A DNA stretch of 11,687 nucleotides, taken from contig CAYXGZ010000080.1 of NCBI GenBank assembly GCA_964464755.1, positions 1 through 11,687 on the forward strand, read 5' to 3'. The stretch comes from CAYXGZ01 sp964464755. GTDB lineage: Bacteria; Planctomycetota; MHYJ01; JACPRB01. The position numbers and the translations under genes were made by a program. Numbering within the stretch: the first letter of the stretch is position 1; the number at the start of each line of letters is the position of its first letter. This document shows positions 6,100 to 11,687 of the stretch, one piece after another. The notes under the pieces are model-generated. The model saw nothing but the letters and a program-made list of their open reading frames with translations, was not told where the DNA came from and did no database searches.

Positions 6100-8835
6100 A
6101 TGGACGACCTCGGCAACCTCGTCGCGAAGCTCGCCCTCCGGGCGAAGCTCGTCACCCCGGAGCAGTACGACCAGGTGACGCGCGCCTACCTCGAGGCGGA
6201 CGGACGCAAGCCCTACGGCGCGATCCTCCTCGAGAGCGGGATGCTCTCCGGCGGGGCGCTCACCTCCCTGCTCCACGACCACCAGCACGCGGCCGCCCGG
6301 GTCGTCGAGGACCTCGTCGCCCGCCGCGTCGTCGCCGAGAAGTTCGCCTCCGAGGAGACCCTCGAGGAGCTGCGCCGCGTCACCGAGGACATGCGGGCCA
6401 AGGGCTTCGACTTCGACCTCATGGAGCTCCTGCTCAAGCGCAACGCGATCTCCCAGGAGCAGGCCGGCGAGCTGCGCCGGCACCTCCGGGAGGAGGTCGT
6501 CGTCTGCCCCGTCTGCCTGAAGGTCCAGGCGCCGGCGGCGGGCGGCGGCGCCGCCTCCTGCGCGAACTGCCGGGAGGAGCTCTCCGCGGCGGCCTCGGCG
6601 CGCCTCATGGACAGCGTCGTCACGGCCGCGGCGATGGTCCCCGAGGGGGCCACGGCGCGGACGGATCCGGAGTACCCCACGCAGCTGGGCCCGTACAAGA
6701 TCCGCCGGGAGGTCGGCCGGGGCGGCATGGCGGTCGTCTTCGAGGCGGAGGACGCCCAGACCGGCAAGGTCGTCGCCCTGAAGGTCCTGCGCTCGAACGT
6801 GACGCTCGACCACGCCTACCTCGCGCGCTTCCACAAGGAGGCGGAGATCCTCGAGCGCCTCGACCACCCGAACATCGTCCGCGTCCACGGCATCGGCCAG
6901 AGCGCCGGCTTCCACTACTACGCGATGGACTTCGTCGACGGGAAGGGCCTCGACAAGATCGTCCAGGAGTGCCGCCTCAACCTGCGGCGCACGGCGGGCT
7001 GGATCCGCGACATCGCCCGCGCCCTCCAGCTGGCCCACGACCGGGGCATCATCCACCGCGACGTGAAGCCCGGGAACATCCTCGTCGATTCCTCGGGCCA
7101 CGTGACCCTGACGGACTTCGGCCTCGCGCACCGGGAGCGCTCGAACAAGCTCACGGTCTCGGGCCTCACCGTCGGCACGCCGAACTTCATGTCGCCCGAG
7201 CAGGCCCGGGGCGACCGCTCCAAGCTCGACCACCGGACGGACATCTACTCGCTGGGCACGACCTTCTACAACCTCGCCGCGGGCCGGGTCCCCTTCCCCG
7301 GCAACACGCCCGAGATGGTCGTCCAGCAGATCCTGCACTCCGACCCGAAGCCGCCCTCGCAGGGCAACCACGACATCGACCCCGCGCTCGAGACGATCAT
7401 CCTGCGGGCGATGGAGAAGGACCCGGAGAGGCGCTACCCCACCGCCGCCTCCATGGCCGACGACCTCGACCGCTGGCTCGGCGGCACGAACATCGAGATG
7501 AAGTCCGTGGGCGTCCGGGAGCGCGCGGGGCGCTGGTGGACGCGGCACCGGGCCCCGCTCGTCGCGGGGACGCTCGCCCTGGCCCTGGGCCTGGGCACCG
7601 GGCTGGTCCTGCGCTCGTGGGAGAAGGCCCGGGGCGCGACCGCCCTCGCGGCCGCGGCGGCCGACTACGCCACGCTGCGGGGGGACTTCAAGGCGCTCCG
7701 CGAGCGCCACGACGGCGCCGCCGAAGAGCGGATCCGCGAGCAGAAGGCGGCCATCGAGCAGGCGACCGCCAGCCTCGCCGGGCAGATCCGCACGCTCGAG
7801 GAGGACCATGCGAAGAAGGTCGCGGCGCTCGCCGCGCAGGTCCACAACCGCGAGCAGCAGATCGAGGCGGAGCGCTCGGAGCAGCTGATGATCGGGCTGA
7901 GGGCGATCCGGGACACCGCGGAGCACTTCGACGCCGTGGGATCGCAGCTGCTCTCCGAGGGCGAGTTCGCCGGGGCGGCCCTGCTGTTCCGCCGGGCGCG
8001 CGAGGAGGCGAGGCGCGTCCCCGCCCACGCGGCCGCCTTCCCCGACGCCGTCCAGCGCCGCGTCCGGGACAACCCGGAGTACCGCGAGCTGGTCACCATC
8101 GAGCCCCGCCTGGCCAACCTCCAGCGGAAGCTCGCCGAGACCGCGGCCCGGGACACCTGGACCCGGTGGATCGCCTCGGGGGACCTCGGCGGCTCCCTGG
8201 GGGCCGCCCACCGGGTCGTCGAGGAGTTCCCCGGCGCCGCCGAGCCCCTGCTCGTCCGGGGCTGGCTCAACCTGCGGGCCGAGCGCTACGACGAGGCGGC
8301 CGCCGACTTCCGCGAGATGCCGGCCGGGACCCTCGAGGAGCTGCAGGCGGTCGTGGGCCTCGCCGAGATCCGGGCCCTGCAGGGCAAGCTCGCCGAGGCG
8401 AAGTCGATCCTCGAGAAGATCCCCGAGGGCGCGGGCCGCTCGGCCGACTACCACCGCCTCCTCGCCTCCTGCCACCTCGGGCAGGGCCGGGCCGCGGAGG
8501 CCGTGAACGCCGCGACGCCGCCGGACCGCAAGGCCACGGCCGAGCTCCTCGCCGTCCGCGCCCGGGCCCTCGTCGCGACGCGGGATCCGGAGAAGGCCCT
8601 CGCGGCCGCGACGGAGGGGCTGAAGCTGCTCCGCGAGCACCAGGCCGGCGGGGGCCGCACCGCCCACCTGCTCAGCGGGCGCCGCCGCCTGCCCTACGAC
8701 CTCTGGTCGGCCACGGCGGAGGCCCAGCTCCTGGCCGGCCGCAAGGCCGAGGCCCGCGCCGCCGCGGCCCGGGCCCTCGACGTCGTGCCCGGCGACCCCG
8801 CCATGACGCGGCTCCTCGAGGCCGCCGCGGAGTAG
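6100..8835 (+). CDS. Membrane Ser/Thr protein kinase with zinc ribbon and TPR-like C-terminal region
   Basis: Predicted Hanks-type signalling kinase of 911 residues. Residues 5-65 and 68-130 look like two copies of a helical module resembling the N-terminal domain of GspE/MshE ATPases. A zinc ribbon follows (C136-x2-C139, C154-x2-C157). The kinase domain spans about 196-460 and has all key residues: GRGGM loop (206-210), Lys228 in VALKVL, HRDVKPGN (319-326, catalytic Asp321), DFG (339-341), GTPNFMSPEQ (359-368) and DIYSLG (381-386). One membrane helix lies at about 486-505, then a coiled coil at about 515-625 and Ala-rich helical TPR-like repeats to the end, predicted outside the cytoplasm. 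The start is ATG 6100; the longer in-frame reading upstream overlaps the WYL gene and looks nothing like protein. Confidence 0.92.
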   Translation: MDDLGNLVAKLALRAKLVTPEQYDQVTRAYLEADGRKPYGAILLESGMLSGGALTSLLHDHQHAAARVVEDLVARRVVAEKFASEETLEELRRVTEDMRAKGFDFDLMELLLKRNAISQEQAGELRRHLREEVVVCPVCLKVQAPAAGGGAASCANCREELSAAASARLMDSVVTAAAMVPEGATARTDPEYPTQLGPYKIRREVGRGGMAVVFEAEDAQTGKVVALKVLRSNVTLDHAYLARFHKEAEILERLDHPNIVRVHGIGQSAGFHYYAMDFVDGKGLDKIVQECRLNLRRTAGWIRDIARALQLAHDRGIIHRDVKPGNILVDSSGHVTLTDFGLAHRERSNKLTVSGLTVGTPNFMSPEQARGDRSKLDHRTDIYSLGTTFYNLAAGRVPFPGNTPEMVVQQILHSDPKPPSQGNHDIDPALETIILRAMEKDPERRYPTAASMADDLDRWLGGTNIEMKSVGVRERAGRWWTRHRAPLVAGTLALALGLGTGLVLRSWEKARGATALAAAAADYATLRGDFKALRERHDGAAEERIREQKAAIEQATASLAGQIRTLEEDHAKKVAALAAQVHNREQQIEAERSEQLMIGLRAIRDTAEHFDAVGSQLLSEGEFAGAALLFRRAREEARRVPAHAAAFPDAVQRRVRDNPEYRELVTIEPRLANLQRKLAETAARDTWTRWIASGDLGGSLGAAHRVVEEFPGAAEPLLVRGWLNLRAERYDEAAADFREMPAGTLEELQAVVGLAEIRALQGKLAEAKSILEKIPEGAGRSADYHRLLASCHLGQGRAAEAVNAATPPDRKATAELLAVRARALVATRDPEKALAAATEGLKLLREHQAGGGRTAHLLSGRRRLPYDLWSATAEAQLLAGRKAEARAAAARALDVVPGDPAMTRLLEAAAE

Positions 8836-8840
8836 TTGCT

Positions 8841-8855
8841 GGCCCGGTCCGGGCC
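8841..8855. repeat. 15-bp perfect inverted repeat between kinase and ThyX-like genes
   Basis: GGCCCGG and CCGGGCC flank a single T, just after the kinase stop and 7 bp before the -10 of the next gene. It could be a hairpin that slows transcription (it has no T-run, so is not a classic terminator) or an operator. In such GC-rich DNA a chance match is possible. Confidence 0.35.
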
Positions 8856-8862
8856 GGCCCCC

Positions 8863-8868
8863 TATAAT
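8863..8868 (+). promoter_or_regulatory. -10 element of the ThyX-like gene
   Basis: A perfect TATAAT ends 8 nt before the ATG at 8877. The best -35 candidate, TTGCTG at 8836-8841, is 21 bp away, which is too far to be convincing. There is no Shine-Dalgarno sequence in the 8 nt between, so the mRNA is probably leaderless. Confidence 0.5.
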
Positions 8869-8876
8869 CCCGCCGG

Positions 8877-10433
8877 ATGAACGGTCCGAACGACCCCGAG
8901 GTCCTCCTCGTCAACGCGTTCCGGGACCCCTTCAACACCGTCGTCGCCACGGCCCGCACCTGCTACTCCTCCCGGGTCGTCCTGCCCGCCGACGTCGACA
9001 AGGACGAGAAGAGCCGCGACCTCCGCGACCGGATCTACGCCTCGATCTACCAGGCGGGCCACCACACGACGATCCAGCACCCGACCTTCCAGTTCGTGCT
9101 GCGCCGCGTCTCGCGCCACTTCGTCTGGTCCTTCCTCCACGCCCACCCGTACTACAACTCCGAGCAGGTCAGCCAGCGCTACGTCGAGGTCAAGCCCGAC
9201 AACTTCGCCGTGCCCGCGCTCCCCGAGGCCGCCGCCCGGGTCTACGCGACCGCGGTCCGCGCCCTCATGGACGGCTACTTCCGCCTCATCGACCTGCTCC
9301 GCCCCGACGTCGAGCGCGAGTGGTTCGCCCTCTACCCCGCCCGGAAGTCGAGCCCCGCCAAGTGGGAGGGCGCGATCCACAAGCGCGTCCTCGAGGCGGC
9401 CCGCTACGTCCTGCCGGTCGCCGTCCACGCCCACCTCTACCACACGATCAGCGGCCTCACGCTCCACCGCTACCACCGGCTCTGCCGCCAGTTCGACACG
9501 CCCGTCGAGACCCGGGCGGTCGTCGAGGCGATGGTCGCCGAGGTGAACCGCCTCGACCCGCTCTTCTTCCGCGACATCGAGGAGAGCGTCCCGATCGAGG
9601 AGACCCTGGAGCACCGGCTCTTCGCGGAGTTCCACGGCGCCGCGGCGCCGGACGCCGCCTTCGCGGCCGAGTTCGACGCCTCGCTGGGCGCCTACCGCTC
9701 GAGGCTGGTCGACTGGAAGGCCAACGCCGAGGCGACGACCGCGGCCGCCGTCCGCAACGTCCTCGGCCTGTCCGCCGCGCGGATGGGCGACGCGGACGCG
9801 ATCGCCACCGTGCTCCACCCGGCCCGCAACCCCGTGCTCTCCGAGAGCCTCGTCCTCACCGAGATGTCCAAGCTCTCGCGGGCGCTGCACCACCCGCACT
9901 ACACCTTCCGCAAGAAGCTCAGCCACACGGCCGATTCCCAGGACCAGCGGCACCGCATGACGCCCGGCTCGCGCCCCGTGCTGGCCGCCCAGCTCCGCGG
10001 CGACGCGCCCGACGTGGTCCTCCCGCCCGTGATCGAGGCGAACCCGGCGGCCCGGGACGCCTGCGACCGCCTCTTCCGCGACGCCTGGGCCGCGATGGCC
10101 CGGATCCGCGAGCTCGGCGGCTCCGCCGAGGCGGCGCACTACCTGCTGCCCAACGCCGTCGCGGTGCGCTTCGAGGAGTCCGGCGACCTCCTGAACCTGC
10201 ACCACAAGTGGACGACGCGGCTCTGCTACCTGGCGCAGGAGGAGATCTGGCGCTGCTGCCGCGAGGAGGTGGAGCAGGTGGAGAAGGTCCACCCGGGCTT
10301 CGCGGGCTACCTGCGGCCCCCCTGCTCGCTGCGCAAGGAGGCGGACCGGAAGCCCTACTGCCCCGAGGGGGACCGGTTCTGCGGCGTGCGGGTCTGGGAG
10401 CTCGCCCTGGGCGACTACCGGCGCTCGATCTGA
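8877..10433 (+). CDS. thyX: Two-domain ThyX-like protein (FAD-dependent thymidylate synthase family)
   Basis: ThyX makes dTMP from dUMP using FAD, NADPH and methylenetetrahydrofolate. At 518 residues this is about twice the usual 220-250 and appears to be two ThyX folds in tandem. The first half has GHHTTIQHPTFQF (61-73), SRHF (79-82), SEQVSQRYVEV (95-105, cf. NEQSxRY) and ARYVLP (175-180), but the RHR of the signature is HAH (88-90). The second half has DQRHRMTPGSRP (356-367), which keeps RHR at 358-360 but lacks NExSxRY, then HYLLPNAV (421-428) and RLCYLAQEEIWR (448-459, cf. R-AQxEIR). The tail has Cys483, Cys495 and Cys502, possibly a metal site. The family is fairly sure, catalysis less so. 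Large two-domain ThyX-like proteins are known in other bacteria, as I recall. Confidence 0.8.
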   Translation: MNGPNDPEVLLVNAFRDPFNTVVATARTCYSSRVVLPADVDKDEKSRDLRDRIYASIYQAGHHTTIQHPTFQFVLRRVSRHFVWSFLHAHPYYNSEQVSQRYVEVKPDNFAVPALPEAAARVYATAVRALMDGYFRLIDLLRPDVEREWFALYPARKSSPAKWEGAIHKRVLEAARYVLPVAVHAHLYHTISGLTLHRYHRLCRQFDTPVETRAVVEAMVAEVNRLDPLFFRDIEESVPIEETLEHRLFAEFHGAAAPDAAFAAEFDASLGAYRSRLVDWKANAEATTAAAVRNVLGLSAARMGDADAIATVLHPARNPVLSESLVLTEMSKLSRALHHPHYTFRKKLSHTADSQDQRHRMTPGSRPVLAAQLRGDAPDVVLPPVIEANPAARDACDRLFRDAWAAMARIRELGGSAEAAHYLLPNAVAVRFEESGDLLNLHHKWTTRLCYLAQEEIWRCCREEVEQVEKVHPGFAGYLRPPCSLRKEADRKPYCPEGDRFCGVRVWELALGDYRRSI

Positions 10434-10434
10434 C

Positions 10435-11687
10435 CTACTTCGCGTACTTGTCGAGCAGCTTCTTGTAGCGCGGGTCGGGCCGGGCGACCTCGAGGTCCTC
10501 GTCCTTCTCCCAGTGCTCCGTCCACTTCGTGTGGCAGCCGCAGGTCGTCTTGAAAAGCTCCGCGACGCAGGCCTTCTCGAGGTACTCGAAGCACTTGTCG
10601 AGGTCGGCCTTGCGGTCGTCGCCCTCCTTGGTCTTCGCCTCCAGGCCGTGGATGCAGCCGAGGTTGAACCACGTGACCGCGACGGCCTTCCGCTCGTCGT
10701 TGTTCAGCGCCGCGGCGGCCGGGGCCATGCCGAGGCCCTTGAGGAAGTTGTCCCTGGCCCGGGCGTAGTTCCGCAGGCCGAGGTCCTGGTTGCCGATCCG
10801 CAGCCAGTACTTCCAGTCGCGCGGGTCGGTGCCCGCGGCCTTGGCCTGGAGCTTCTTCTCGGCGTCGTCGCGCTGCCGCTTGAGCTGCTTCCAGACCTCG
10901 GAGCGGCGGAGCTCCTGGGGGAAGCGGTCGATGATCTGCATGACCGCCTTCCAGTTCTGCTCCAGCTCCAGCTGGGAGAGGTAGGCGGCCTTGTCCCGGC
11001 TCCACTCGCGGGCCTTGTCCTCGAGCGGGTCGACGTACTGGCGCTCCAGGTCCTCGACGTCGGGCTTGCGGTCCGGGCACTTCGTGACGGCGAGCTCGCG
11101 GGCCTTCTGGAGCTCGGCCTTGATCGCGTCCCAGCGCTGGTAGGTGGTCCCGTCCTCCTGGATCTGCTTCTTGATCCGGGCGAGCATCTCCTCGAGCTGG
11201 CGGGAGGCCTCCTTCTCGGCGATCTTCGCCTCCCAGCGCTTGCGCAGGGCGCGGAACTGGTCCTCGCTCGAGGACCCGAGGATGACCGGCTCCGCCTCGC
11301 GGAGCTTCGCCGCGATCGCGGAGGGGTCGGCCGAGTTCGCCTTGATGTAGGCGTCGAGCTCGTCCATCTTCTTGGAGGCCTTCTCGTCCGGGGTCTCGCC
11401 GGAGACCTTCCGGGCCTCCTCCTTCTTCTTCACGATCTCCTTGCGGCTCTCGTCGCGCGTCTCGGTCTCCGTCTTGAGCATGAGGACGAGCGCGGCGACG
11501 AGCCCGAGGAAACCGACGGCGCCCCCGAGGATCAGGGGCAGGTGGTTCTTCTTGCGGCGGCCGCCGCGGACCGGGGCCGGGGCCTCCTCCTCCGCGGGCG
11601 CCTCCCCGCCGTCGTCGTAGTCCGGCTCGGGCTCGGGCTCCGGCTCGGGGCGGCGGGCCGCGGGCCGGCGCGCGGGCGCGGGCGCGG
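10435..11687 (-). CDS. Membrane-anchored coiled-coil/TPR-like protein, N-terminus outside window
   Basis: Unrecognised function. The visible 416 residues begin with a Pro/Glu/Arg-rich disordered region (about 1-42, with a PEPEPEPDYDD stretch), a basic RRKK (43-46), and one membrane helix (about 49-70). Long charged helices follow (about 72-285), then two TPR-like helical pairs at about 292-323 (YWLRIGNQDLGLRNYARARD) and 336-374. The end, WEKDEDLEVARPDPRYKKLL, matches a motif common at the ends of TPR proteins. The first ATG in the window, at 11481, would fall at the end of the membrane helix and discard most of it; the frame stays open to the edge with no ATG, GTG or TTG upstream, so the start is further right. 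The basic residues before the helix suggest the bulk is outside the cytoplasm. It converges on the ThyX-like gene. Confidence 0.75.
   Translation of the reverse strand, partial: APAPARRPAARRPEPEPEPEPDYDDGGEAPAEEEAPAPVRGGRRKKNHLPLILGGAVGFLGLVAALVLMLKTETETRDESRKEIVKKKEEARKVSGETPDEKASKKMDELDAYIKANSADPSAIAAKLREAEPVILGSSSEDQFRALRKRWEAKIAEKEASRQLEEMLARIKKQIQEDGTTYQRWDAIKAELQKARELAVTKCPDRKPDVEDLERQYVDPLEDKAREWSRDKAAYLSQLELEQNWKAVMQIIDRFPQELRRSEVWKQLKRQRDDAEKKLQAKAAGTDPRDWKYWLRIGNQDLGLRNYARARDNFLKGLGMAPAAAALNNDERKAVAVTWFNLGCIHGLEAKTKEGDDRKADLDKCFEYLEKACVAELFKTTCGCHTKWTEHWEKDEDLEVARPDPRYKKLLDKYAK

Noticed and set aside
6070..8667. An 865-codon reading frame antisense to the kinase
   Set aside because: The plus strand carries a complete kinase with all catalytic motifs; the antisense frame shows no recognisable domain.
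8841..8868. Rho-independent terminator after the kinase gene
   Set aside because: The inverted repeat has a single-base centre and no T-run, and the following TATAAT fits a promoter better. Kept only as a repeat of uncertain role.
8862..10292. A 476-codon reading frame antisense to the ThyX-like gene
   Set aside because: Low-complexity Val/Gly/Glu/Arg sequence without domains; it is an effect of codon bias on the opposite strand.
10530..10541. CGCH in the TPR-like protein as a haem c attachment site
   Set aside because: Haem c attachment needs CxxCH; this is CxCH with no second motif and no cytochrome-like context.
1..11687. A defence island, CRISPR array, prophage or mobile element
   Set aside because: No direct repeat arrays, transposase, integrase, attachment sites or composition break are visible; most genes are housekeeping or signalling genes of uniform high GC.

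Overview
This is an 11.7 kb stretch of very GC-rich bacterial chromosome with nine protein genes and almost no intergenic space. The largest gap is about 118 bp, so no stretch over 300 bases lacks a gene. I see no tRNA, rRNA, CRISPR array, insertion sequence or phage module. A Ser/Thr kinase carrying a zinc ribbon, membrane segment and repeat-rich tail, a GIDEVGYGP-type RNase H-like protein and a membrane-anchored TPR-like protein together suggest an uncultured Planctomycetota or a relative. That placement is inference, because no ribosomal marker is present.

Minus strand, read right to left from 4012: dapF (diaminopimelate epimerase), a GspL-like protein (PilM-PilN type fusion), a GspM/PilO-like protein, then argR (arginine repressor) and the start of argG (argininosuccinate synthase), which runs off the left edge. 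dapF and the two secretion or pilus assembly genes look like one transcription unit. argR has its own promoter overlapped by two ARG-box-like sites whose centres lie 21 bp apart, so argR-argG is probably an arginine-responsive, self-regulated unit.

Plus strand, 4131 to 10433: an RNase HII-like protein, a WYL-domain transcription regulator beginning 2 nt after it, a 911-residue membrane Ser/Thr kinase, and a 518-residue protein made of two diverged ThyX-like halves. Dapf and the RNase H-like gene are divergent and share a 118 bp promoter region. At the right end a membrane-anchored helical/TPR-like gene on the minus strand converges on the ThyX-like gene with 1 nt between the stop codons, and its start lies outside the window.

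No obvious new multi-gene system emerges. The most notable points are: (i) four first-in-unit genes each with a -10-like hexamer only 8-12 nt before ATG and no Shine-Dalgarno sequence, while most internal genes have one, which suggests widespread leaderless transcription; (ii) the two ThyX-like halves, which each keep a different part of the ThyX signature; (iii) an RNase H-like protein in which an expected acidic residue seems replaced; and (iv) a kinase with a duplicated N-terminal helical module and zinc ribbon ahead of the catalytic domain.
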